Positions 32,671-42,225 of a DNA stretch of 64,000 nt are shown piece by piece. The stretch's first letter is position 1. Every line of letters begins with the position of its first letter. The notes beneath the pieces are model-generated. The model was given only the letters and a program-made list of their open reading frames with translations. It was not told the origin of the DNA and did no database searches. Both the position numbers and the translations under genes were made by a program. Source of the stretch: Gnetum montanum (taxonomy: Eukaryota > Streptophyta > Gnetopsida > Gnetales > Gnetaceae); contig MNCI01022668.1 of the NCBI GenBank assembly GCA_015680685.1, positions 23,390 to 87,389 of the forward strand. Reading direction: 5' to 3'.

Positions 32671-33549
32671 TGATGGTATGCGATATCGCAGTCCACCATC
32701 AAATCTATAAATAAGAGGTGGCTCTCCCCTCATTTCTCATCATAGGCTAGAAGTAGCGAAGTTCTGGTGGATTGATCACCCCAGAGATAGAATATTTTCC
32801 ATGTGCCCGTAGTAGGAGTCCCCCAAGTGAACGATTCTTTATTCAAGCAGCTTTGTACCTGAACACAAGTTGTGTACGACAATAAAGACGAGCTTTGTGG
32901 ATAAACCTTGTAGTACATGGAGAGGTTTATTTAATGTTATTTATTACTTTCCTAGTAGCATGGCATGAGTACGACTTGGTTACGAGCATTGACGAATGTG
33001 TACGACTAGCCAAGGAATCGGCTACTCATCGTGATTAAATTCTCTCACCCTTATCTCCTAGAACATGGGATGAGTATGACTTGATTATGAGCATCTACGG
33101 ATGTGTACGGTTAGTCAAGGAATCGGCTGCTTGTCACACTTAGTTAGTTAAGTGCCTCAGTACAACCGCTTCGAGCATGTGCGTTACGTGTGATAATCCC
33201 AGTAATGATTAGCGTTTGGTAGCCACAGTTGCACAGTTCAGGGTGTGTACGGCAAGTGGGAACAGATGCTGATGCTAGGACTTAGTACTGTAGTTAGAGT
33301 TATTTTTAGTCTCTCAGCCCTTCACCCTTTAGCATAGGAGATAAACCTGAAAAGACCAAAAAAATCATAAACCTCGGACTTACTTAACCATACACCGTGA
33401 CAACAACAAGTAAGTCTGGGAAGACAACGATTAATTAACCCCAAGTGTTCCTTGCGGCGTTTAGGCATTTAGTCTATGAAGTTTGACCGGATGGCGCGTG
33501 CTACGCTCGTTTCGTATGGTTGAGTGTAGGGGTACCTCGCCACTCATCA
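32671..33549 (+). repeat. C 3' LTR (879 bp)
   Basis: It starts TGATGGTATGCGATATCGC after the PPT and ends GTACCTCGCCACTCATCA. The TATA word TCTATAAATAAGAGG is near 32703. It is closest to the LTRs of F. Confidence 0.8.
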
Positions 33550-33588
33550 CTTGTCAAAAATATTTAGTACACTTAGCTAAACTAATTT
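33550..33588 (-). other. H1 leader remnant between element C and the primer site
   Basis: These 39 bases are all that remains of H1 leader and Gag between its primer site and element C. Confidence 0.5.
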
Positions 33589-33606
33589 CCTTGGCAATGA
33601 AGCCAA
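33589..33606 (-). promoter_or_regulatory. H1 primer binding site (tRNA-Asp type, decayed)
   Basis: The plus strand reads CCTTGGCAATGAAGCCAA against an ideal CCCCGGCAACGGCGCCAA, directly outside the LTR edge. Most differences are transitions. It shows that this LTR is the 5' LTR of a minus-strand element. Confidence 0.65.
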
Positions 33607-34165
33607 TGATAAGCAATTGGTAGTCCCTACGCCCAACCATATGAATCATAAGCATTTACTAATGATCTGGTTGAATTTTGTAGACTTAGTTACCTAAGTG
33701 GTTGATATTTCTAAATAGTAAATAATGTTGTTGTAAGGTTATTGTCTTTCCAATCCACACTTGTGTTTTCATTGTGTGTATGATTAAGTGAGATTGAGGC
33801 ACAAGATGTTTATCTTTATTTTTATTTTATCATTTTTCTCCTATTGGCTAGATGATTGAATAAAGGTTTAATAATTCATGATCAATGATTAATTAACTAA
33901 CTAATTAACTAGTTCATTAACTAACTATCCTAACATGGAGTATCCATTCCCACTTGTACACATCCTAAACTAGTATTAACACTGCTAGGTTACCAAGTGG
34001 CTACTACTGGGCATACCAAATATCCACTACTAAGACTACTAAGCATTAATACATTATGCTCAAAATGCTTGTACTCATGTGTTTATGATCAATCACATTA
34101 ATTACTTAAGAACTTAAATGTAAACTGCATAGAAAGTAAAATATTGAAAAGTAAGATTACACTAG
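33607..34165 (-). repeat. H1 5' LTR, first part (split by element D)
   Basis: It aligns with the first two thirds of 8724-9616 (CCCAACCATATGAATCATAAG, CTAACTAATTAACTAG, AAATGTAAACTGCATAG). The rest follows at 47658 with no loss apart from the D target duplication. Confidence 0.8.
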
Positions 34166-34978
34166 TGATGGGACGCGATATCGCATGGGCTGCGATATCA
34201 CATCCTCACTGTGATTTTGCGTATGTGATGTATCATACGCGATATCATGTTTTTCCCACGATATAGCGGCTCTCCATTGTTTCTCCATCTAGATCTAGAT
34301 CCTTAGTGAAACTCTGGTAGTTTTATCTCTCCAGAGATAGAATAATTTCCATGTGCCCGTAGTAGGAGCTCCAAAGTGAATGGATCTTTATTCAAGAAAA
34401 TATTGTACCTAAGCACAAGTTTGTGTACGGAAATAAAGACAAACTTTTGGATAAACCTTGCAGTGCATGGACTAAGCTAAATAGGACTTTAATTACTATT
34501 ATTTATTGTTAATGTTTAAATGCTTTATTAGTTCATTAAATCTCTCTCAACCCTTCTCTCCTAGTTAAGTGCATTCAATACGACTGCTTCGAGCACGTGC
34601 ATTACGCTTGGTAATCCCAGTAACGAATAGCGTTTGGTAATGCCAGAAAGTTGCATTGGCTCAAGGTGTGAACAGTAAGTGGGAACGGATACTAATGCTA
34701 GGCATTAGAACTTAGTTAGTTAATTAGTCTCTTCACCCTTTACCTTAAGTGTTCCATAAGGCGTGTAGGCACTTAGTGTTCCATAAGGCATGTAAGGCGT
34801 GTAGGCACTTAGTTAATTAGTCTCTTCACCCTTTACCTTAAGTCTGAGAAGATAGCAAATGATTAACCTTAAGTGTTCCATAAGGCATGTAGGCACTTAG
34901 TCTGTGGAGTTCGACTAGATCACGCGTGTAATGCTCGTATTCGTATGGTTGAGTGTAGGGGTCCCTCGCCACTCATCA
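34166..34978 (+). repeat. D 5' LTR (813 bp, locally rearranged)
   Basis: It starts TGATGGGACGCGATATCGC. U3 has several GATATCGC words to 34265. Between about 34740 and 34880 the word GTGTAGGCACTTAG occurs in extra copies, and the segment with ACCATACAATCGTGAC seen in the 3' LTR (47440-47520) is missing. The end CTCGCCACTCATCA abuts the primer site. Confidence 0.8.
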
Positions 34979-34979
34979 T

Positions 34980-34996
34980 TGGCACCATTGCCAGGG
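34980..34996 (+). promoter_or_regulatory. D primer binding site (tRNA-Asp type)
   Basis: TGGCACCATTGCCAGGG starts one base after the LTR; three transitions from the tRNA-Asp complement. Confidence 0.75.
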
Positions 34997-35129
34997 ACTA
35001 AGTTGTTTGTGCACTAAGTAGAACATAGGAAATCATCCACATCGTTGGGAAGCTTAAACGAACCCTTAGGGTTAATTAAAATATATATATATATATATAA
35101 CGGTTAATCAGCACACCGAATAAGACACA

Positions 35130-35769
35130 ATGTCTTCTTCTTTGAATAAAAGCACTTCACCTCCTAGGGATAACACTAGAGATAGCTAGCGGCATCAAAA
35201 ACATAACCAAAATCTGCCAAGTCCTCAAGAATTAAATGTGGTGTACATTCATCATGATGAATATGTACCCAACTTTACCTTTGTCTTCCATCAAGACGAA
35301 CAACTGCATTGGAGAGATTTAAAAGGTAACATCATGTTACCTCCAGATAGAGCCATCCCCAACATGCTCCTTCGTGCCCTTGCACGAATTGACATGTCGC
35401 AACTATACACTGAGTACGTTGCATGTGATTACAACGCAAGGGATTACCATCCCACATAAGCGCAACATCGATGGGATGAGTGGTGGGAGAGTTACCACAC
35501 ATCGTTGAAGGGAAAAGGCCCCCGTAATGCTTCACCAGTTATACACGAAGTTAAGGGTGGTGAACCTATTCTCATAGGTTCTCCACCAAACGATGTTCCC
35601 CCTCCTAACGATGGTCAGGAGGTGGTGGTTTAGAACCTACACTCCATGATCCACAACTCTGGTTCTGATCCCCATGAACACTAAGTGTTGAATGAGGTAA
35701 CATGGACACATGACAAGGATGAGCATTCTGATCGTCATCATGATCGGTGCATGGATCACCGAAGAGAAC
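35130..35769 (+). pseudogene. D Gag, N-terminal part
   Basis: ATG at 35130 (MSSSLNKSTSPPRD). A distinctive N-terminal region follows, with DEYVPNFTFVFHQDEQLHW and NMLLRALARIDMSQLYTEY, then HRWDEWWESYH (35238-35520), then a charged linker rich in Asp and His. I do not recognise this N-terminal region as a named domain; A1 and E lack it and F probably has it in the gap. The in-frame stops D-S-*-R and H-P-T-* fit C-to-T changes. Element E interrupts the frame at 35769; it resumes at 42226 in the SR-like linker. Confidence 0.65.
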
Positions 35770-36639
35770 TGATGGGATGCGATATTACATGGGCCGCGAT
35801 ATCGTGTACATGATATCGCGTTCGTCGCGATATCGCATCCCCCGCGATATCGCATACACGATATCACGTCTTCCCCTGCGATATCACATACACGATATCA
35901 CAGTCTGTCGCAATGTCTATAAATAAGAAGCGGTACTCCCTTGTTTATCATATAGTTTAGTTCCTTAGCGAAGCTCTGCCAGTTTTCCCCTTCCAGAGAT
36001 AGAATTATTTTCCCATGTCTGCCCGCAGTGTGGTGAATGTAATTGTACAACATTCTTTATTCGAGTGTGACGGACTTGGACATGCACATGACCAGCAATA
36101 AAGATTGAGATTACTTCATCATTGCAGCATTCAATTTGTTTATTTATTTATTTAATTGTTATTTACTACTTTCTCTCTCACCCTTATCTCCTAGTAACGT
36201 GGAATGAGTACGACTTGATTATGAGCATTTAAGTGTGACTACTTGGTATCCCAGTGGCGTACCTAGGATCTGCACTTGGTAATCCCAGTGGTAGTCATGC
36301 CCGAAGTCCAAGATGTGTACGGTTGATCAAGGAATTGGATGCTCATCGCACTTAGGCTAGATTAGATTCTCTTACCCTTTCCCTCCTAGCTTAGCATAGT
36401 TAATATTATCTTCCATTTTCTCAAGAGTAGCATTAGATTAGGAACACATCATACACCTCACTCTGGACTAAACCATATGTGACAAATATAATACTAGTCT
36501 AGGTGGGAAGACAACAAACTACGACCTAAGGTTAATGATCTAGGTGCCATAAATAGTCCATCTGCGGAGTTTGACCGGATCATGCGTGAGAATGCTCGTA
36601 TTTGTATGGTTGAGTGTAGGGGTACCTCGCCACTCATCA
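35770..36639 (+). repeat. E 5' LTR (870 bp)
   Basis: It starts TGATGGGATGCGATATTAC. Within 35775-35910 about eight GATATC-centred words (GCGATATCGC and variants) are spaced 13-20 bases apart, directly before TCTATAAATAAGAAGCGG (35918). It ends CTCGCCACTCATCA. Confidence 0.85.
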
Positions 36640-36640
36640 T

Positions 36641-36657
36641 TGGCGCTGTTGCCGGGG
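36641..36657 (+). promoter_or_regulatory. E primer binding site (tRNA-Asp)
   Basis: TGGCGCTGTTGCCGGGG differs at one base from the complement of the plant tRNA-Asp 3' end. It is the best preserved primer site in the window and identifies the priming tRNA for the family. Confidence 0.85.
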
Positions 36658-36771
36658 AAGGTGCTAGTTATCTAGATTAGTTACATCATACAAGGTCGCT
36701 GTATAAGGACTTAACGATACATCTTTTAGAAAAAAAATTATTAAAAGTCATACATAAATTCACACACAACA

Positions 36772-38736
36772 ATGCCTCTCCTACAAGACGATAATAATGC
36801 CACACTTAGTGAGGAAGTTCCTTGGAGAACCAACGAACTATATGATGATGAAGATTGGAGTATGCAACCCGAGCTAGGGGTTTCTTATAAACATGAACAA
36901 AAACAACGTCATCCCAACACACAAAAGCATAACTTACAAGATGACGATGAACCCTGATTGGCCACTACAGGCTTAACGCAAATACAAGAGGTTATTCGAA
37001 TCTCACGTAGGCATCGTAAAGAGAGTCGTCTACCTAGGCTCAATTTAAAAAACTTTCCTAAATTTGCAGGAGGCTATGACTTAGATCCGCATCAACATTT
37101 ACAAGCCTTCTACGATGCCTACGCATGGAATAATATTGATAACAGATGGCAAAAACTTAAGCTCTTTCCTATGACACTCATTGACCAAGAAAAAGTATGG
37201 TATAGATCGTTAAAACCAAAATTGATACAACACTGGTCAACAATGGTGGAAGTATTTAATGAAAAATATCAAACCTACGTAAGAGTGTCAGCCTTGAGGA
37301 AACAAATCCAAGGATGGAAAAAAGCACAACATGAACCCTTGGACATGGCCTTAGAAAGATATTATGCACTATTAAACAACTGTCCAGGCCATGGGTTTTC
37401 CTAGGAAAGGCTAATGTACCATATCATTGATGGGCTATGTAATGAAACAAGAGAGACCTTAGGAATGTATGCCCAAGGTCAACTATACGAACTACAAACC
37501 AATCAAATCCAAGAGCTTATTAAGTGGGTAACAAAAGAAGAAGGAGATATGGCTAGATGGGAGAGTGTTGAAAAACATCAACGGGACCAAAAGCTCAACT
37601 TAACAAAGGTCCATGATCATACAAAGGAGAAATCAACCAATCACAAGGAGAAAGAACCATCTTTTCCAATACAACAAACATTAGAAGAAGTCGAGGGAAA
37701 GATCAATAAGATGTTGGAATGGATGAATCAAAAGTGTGGAGAATATATCAATATCATTGGAGATAGAGTTTTGACAACCCAAGAAGAAGGATGAAATAGT
37801 AGACAATCGGAAAGAAGGGATAAGGAGAATAAGAGCTCAACTGCCTATCATACGTATGAATGCAACATTTGCCTATAAGATCACCCCAAGGGCCAATGCC
37901 CAATCTTGTCACATTTATATGAGCACTAGGGAAACACATTACATCCAGAGTTCGTACAAAGATACTGTGTTCGATCATAGTGGCAACGATCCCATTCGTG
38001 GGGGAGACCACCCTTAAACTGGAGACACCCTTCTTATCATCCAAACCCAAATGCTTATCTAGTTCAACATCCTGTTTCTCCAGCTAGGCCAATATACTCT
38101 ATCTCACCAAAGTACTATTCTCCACAATACTATCAACCCATGCCTCCAACACATCCATCACCTTGTGCACCTTATACTCCTCCTAACTTTCAACATTCTC
38201 ATCCTTTCCCTCCTTATACATCGCCACCAATTGTTCCTAAGGTGCCTGCACCACAACAATAACCTCCGAACGCTACTTGTGCTCCTATTTCCAACAGCCC
38301 CCTCAACATCAAAAGCATCATTTCTTTAAACATGGCCATAAGAAGGGACAACACAATTCTGAGGCCACTGCATCTTCCAACCTAGCACAAGTCCTACACT
38401 GTGGTGCACCCTTACCTTCGAACCCAATGCCTCATGTAACTTCATCAGGGCCACCAACTAACACTCCAACAACCCAATGAACACAATTAGGGAAGGCAAC
38501 ATCCCGATCCTTGCATACCATCTAACGGTCATAAACATCATAGTGGGTCAACTCGGTATCTAGGAACTACATCGTATAAAGTGCCCCACTATGCTTATTA
38601 TAATCAAGTGTGTGAACCCCAAGGGGATAAGTATGATCGGACCCCAATACTTCCAACATGCAAGGATCCTTATCTTCCATTTATTAATCCTTGCCATCCT
38701 CAACTAATTAGTTATGGGGGATATCCCCCATTCTAA
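36772..38736 (+). pseudogene. E Gag (Athila/Tat type)
   Basis: ATG at 36772 (MPLLQDDNN). Acidic N-terminus; retrotransposon-gag domain at about 37040-37560 with FPKFAGGYD, HLQAFYDAYAW, KLFPMTLID, NNCPGHGFS, RETLGMYAQGQL, EELIKWV-type helix; zinc knuckle near 37862-37902 (CNICL*DHPKGQC); Pro/His/Tyr-rich tail ending SYGGYPPF then TAA. The N-terminal 36772-37404 region has one stop and 37414-37794 is open. Stops such as GFS*ERL sit where A1 has a codon or Gln is expected (CAG to TAG). No protease active site follows. It would form particles only with enzymes supplied by another element. Confidence 0.8.
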
Positions 38737-40583
38737 TAACAAGCAGGATTAATAAATATTTTTCATTTTCTTTGATTTTACAACTTTTTGTTTTCCAGTT
38801 TTTCATTTTTCAACTTTTTGTTTTATCTTTTTATCTTTTTTGTGTTTTTGTGTTTTTACATTTTTTGTAAGTAATCTTATCTACGAATAAAACACTCATG
38901 TGGATCATTGGTTGAGGTGTGTTCTATGTTATTAAGTCTTGAGTGATCAATTATGTGCACAGTGAGCCCATTACACCCACTCATACATTCTACAAATAAG
39001 ACGTTTTTTCGAGGGTACAATGGTATTCTTGACATTTTTAAAACTTAAAATTAATTTTGTGTTCATTGTACCCAAAATGAAGAAGGATGGACCAAGAGGG
39101 AATGATTAGGATGTGACATCAAGGGTACTTGTGGATTCTCTTTGGTGACGTCTGTGGAAGTTATCATGCAACATGGTTATACTAAGATCCTTGTAGATCT
39201 AATGAAAATAGGAGTAAAAGTAATAAAAAAGGGCACTCAAAATCAAATGTTGTTCTAGGGAGACCCACTAGAAAGACATGCACCCATGCCTAAAGGTTGG
39301 CGGCTTCTTTGGATTCAATAAAGTGAAAAAAAAAAAAAAAAGAGAAAGAGAAAAAGAAAAAGAGAAAAGGAGTGCCATAAAACAAAAATCACTCCTCCCT
39401 TGAACAAAACGCCAAGTGATCATACGCTTAGTTGTTATGGTACTCTCATAGTTGTTCATCATGAGATGAAACAATGTGATGTCACTAGTCAGAGGAACGG
39501 ACTTGGTCCTGATCTTGGAATGATAGGTTAATGACATGTTAATCATGTTTTTTACGCAGGATTCACTGTGCCCTGGGTCAGTTACCTCATGTTCCAGTCC
39601 CTATGATCCTTTCTAGATCCCGTCTCATCTCACTATTCATATAATTGTAGCTCGTGTCCCATATAGCATAGAATTTTCATCTCATTCCGGTGATATTTAC
39701 ATGTGTGTGTTTTGTGGAGTTAGTGCGGATTACATTTAACCCTTCTAATGCCCATGGAAACTTTAAGTGTAGTTACACAAGGGCATTATAGGTTGAAACC
39801 TGCTTTGGGGAGGATCCACTTGTGTAATTTTTTGTAATCTTCACTTATGACATAGCTCACACACACCATTTATTACCCTCAACGTATTGTTCATGATATT
39901 CTTTCCCTTATTACTATCCCTCTGATTCAATGTTTCTATGAATCATCACATAGCCTTTTTCTCTACCATCTGAGGTCCTTAACACTCACTTATTATTATT
40001 CGTGCCTTCAAAACCATCTAATTACCGGAGAATCCCTTCCTAATAGCCCAATGTCCTAAGTTACATCTTTTAATTTCAAAGAAATATTAAAAATTCGGTA
40101 CATTCTCTAAGTGCCCTAACTTCAATAAAAAAATATATACATGAATCCCTTGTGCTAATCAACATCATTTCCAACTATTGATGCTGGGGAGTTTTTCAAT
40201 TTTTTCTCTACGACTTGCGATTATGAGACCCTTGCTTTTATACCTATATCTCGCTCGCTGGTACTCTGATTTTCATTCCATCTGAACCTACTTGAACCCA
40301 GAGTGTTCAGCTTAGTCGTGGGGGAGGGGCACATGCCAAATAGCACATAATAGCACATAAATTTTTTGAAATTCATCATCACCCGAAGGACATATTTAAG
40401 GGTAATTAGTTGTCACACTTGAATAATTGTGCCCATAAAATCATTTAATCCCCTTAGCTATACCAGAAAATTAAATTTGGAAACCACCTAAGCAAAGAGG
40501 ACTCAACATTATAATCTTTTGGGGACATGTTCTTCCAATAATTAACATCACACGGAAATAAAGTAAATCTATTAAGGCAAGAA
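38737..40583 (+). other. E 3' non-coding region
   Basis: T-rich TTTTTGTTTT words at 38757-38870, conserved block CCTGCTTTGGGGAGGATCCA at 39799, PPT-like TTAGTCGTGGGGGAGGGG at 40313. The minus frame 39546-39268 is low-complexity and not a gene. Confidence 0.55.
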
Positions 40584-40643
40584 GTAAGGTATAACCTAAC
40601 TTGGGTAACAACCTTACTAACAATTGGTCCCGTGTGATTGCAG
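40584..40643 (+). other. E: 60-nt intron-like segment before the third ORF
   Basis: GAA|GTAAGGTATAACC gives a near-consensus donor, CTTACTAACA a near-perfect plant branch site about 30 bases before the end, and GTGTGATTGCAG|ATGGCC an acceptor whose next three bases are the third-ORF ATG. A donor five bases later (AAG|GTATAA) is also possible, giving 55 nt. Confidence 0.6.
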
Positions 40644-41198
40644 ATGGCCCCAAAATGCGGACAACAGGAAGGTCCTACTCAAGATGCGATCAAATGACCT
40701 AGGAGAGGTGAAGGACAAGTTCCTGCCAAACAACATGCAGAGCAGGAGGAACAATCATTTAGTATCCACCAAGAAGATCCTACTATTGTATAATCAAGGC
40801 CTACCCTCTCTAAAAGCGGTGCCTAGTACTTAGGGGAAACGTACCAATTTTGGCTCAATAAAGAAGAAGGCGCCCCGGTTAACAATTATGGTGTGACTAT
40901 TGATTTCTCTATTCAAGCCATTTTGGAAGTATTAAACCTTCCGAATACAGGGCCAAAATTTGCTCAAAACCAGCTGGACACTTTCAGAATTGAGCAACTT
41001 AATATACTGTTGACAGAGAATAAAAGGGTGGCGGAAGAAAAAGAGAAGGTTGACTAGGATGCCTCTATGGCACAAGACCCTCAGACCAAAGAGGAGAAGC
41101 TCTAGGCCATACTTTAACGTCATCAAGCTTCAAAGCCTAGAACACATGACAAAGGGAAGGCACTGATGGAGGAGCCACCACCACCAGGAACTGCATGA
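40644..41198 (+). pseudogene. E third ORF (185 codons, short form)
   Basis: One frame from ATG 40644 (MAPKCGQQEGPTQDAIK) to TGA 41198, with six internal stops that look like point changes (CGA to TGA, CAA/CAG to TAA/TAG). Codons 63-105 read YLGETYQFWLNKEEGAP, then AILEVLNLPNTGPKF, which align with YMGVTYLFW... and INFPNIGVKL of the long third ORF in H1. The rest is a short charged helix (EQLNILLTENKRVAEEKEK) and a basic, Pro-rich tail. The coiled coil of H1 is mostly missing, so this is a deletion form. The product is unknown. Expression by splicing is inferred from the segment just before the ATG. Confidence 0.6.
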
Positions 41199-41339
41199 GT
41201 TCCACCATTTTGTAATCATAGGATTTTCTTTGTGTGTTGTGTTTTCTTCCCACACTGCGACATTGTCCCATTTCTTTTTCCATCAATAATCCCATACCTA
41301 TCCACTGTGTACTCATTGTAACTTAAGGATGAGTTTTTA

Positions 41340-41354
41340 TTCAGTCGTGGGGGT
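41340..41354 (+). promoter_or_regulatory. E polypurine tract
   Basis: TCAGTCGTGGGGGTA directly before the 3' LTR start. Confidence 0.7.
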
Positions 41355-42225
41355 ATGATGCGACACGATATCGCATGAGCCACGATATCGCGTACGTGAT
41401 ATCGTGTCCGTCACGATATCGCATCCCCCGCGATATCGCGTACACAATATCGCATCTTCCCCTACGATATCACATACGCAATATTGCAGTCCGCCGTAAT
41501 GTCTATAAATAAGAAGCGGCTCTCCCTTGTTTATCATCTAGTTTAGTTCCTTAGCGAAGCTCTGGCAATTTTCCCCTTCCAGAGATAGAATTATTTTCCC
41601 GTGTCTACCCGCAGTGTGGTGAATGTAATTGTACGGAATTCTTTATTCGAGTGTGACGTACTTGGACACGCACATGACCGACAATAAAGATTGAGATTAC
41701 TTCATCATTGCAGCATTCACTTTGTTTATTTATTTATTTAATTGTTATTTACTGCTTTCTCTCTTACCCTTATCTCCTAGTAACGCGGAATGAGTACGAC
41801 TTGAATACAAGCATTTAAGTGTGACTACTTGATATCCCAATCGCGTACCTAGGATTTGCACTTGGTAATCCCAGTGGTAGTCGTGCACGAAGTCCAAGAT
41901 GTGTACAGTTGATCAAGGAATCGGATGCTCATCGCACTTAGGCTAGATTAGATTCTCTTACCCTTTCCCTCCTAGCTTAGCATAGTTAATATTATCTTCC
42001 ATTGCCTCAGGAGTAGCATTAGATTAGGAACACATCATGCACCTCACTCTGGACTAAACCATACGTGAAAAATATAATACTAGTCCAGGTGGGAAGACAG
42101 TGAACTGCGACCTAAGGTTAACGATCTAGGTGCCACAACTAGTCTGTCTATGGAGTTCGATCGGATCGCGCGTGAGAATGCTCGTATTCGTATGGTTGAG
42201 TGTAGGGGTACCTTGCCACTCATCA
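41355..42225 (+). repeat. E 3' LTR (871 bp)
   Basis: It aligns end to end with 35770-36639. By eye, differences cluster in the GATATCGC array (41360-41495) and are sparse elsewhere. TATA word near 41502. Confidence 0.85.

Larger units (their letters stand above)
31046..33549 (+). mobile_element. Element C: rearranged remnant of a D/F-type element
   Basis: It holds the 3' half of a plus-strand element: spacer with the conserved block at 31889-31911, PPT-like TTAGTCATGGGGGTACAGG near 32087, a 60-nt intron-like segment, PPT (32660-32670) and a full 3' LTR. Its left edge is not internal sequence but 18 bases of LTR end in reverse orientation (TGATGAGTGGTGAGGTAC, 31046-31063), joined straight to plus-strand spacer. 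The block is thus bounded by inverted LTR tips. Flanks GAGGA and CTTGT do not match. Its Gag, and the Gag of H1 around it, are gone. Confidence 0.6.
35770..42225 (+). mobile_element. Element E: gag plus third-ORF element nested in D
   Basis: LTRs 35770-36639 and 41355-42225. Flanking AGAAC (35765-35769) and AGAAG (42226-42230) form a target duplication with one change. The 4.7 kb interior has one Gag, a non-coding region and a short third ORF; there is no protease, RT or integrase. It is the best preserved Athila-like element in the window and the most complete view of the gag-only subfamily shared with A1. Confidence 0.85.

Noticed and set aside
31046-33549. Inverted 18-bp ends considered as terminal inverted repeats of a DNA transposon
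   Set aside because: Both ends are the known U5 tip of the local LTR family, and the interior is retrotransposon spacer plus LTR.
35078-35098. AT microsatellite; also a GT run at 45077-45110 and a C run at 20142-20154
   Set aside because: Ordinary simple repeats within element DNA; no sign of function.
35770-35910. GATATCGC array considered as a CRISPR-like repeat
   Set aside because: The words are short palindromes with irregular 3-10 base spacers inside a plant LTR promoter; there are no true spacers or cas genes.
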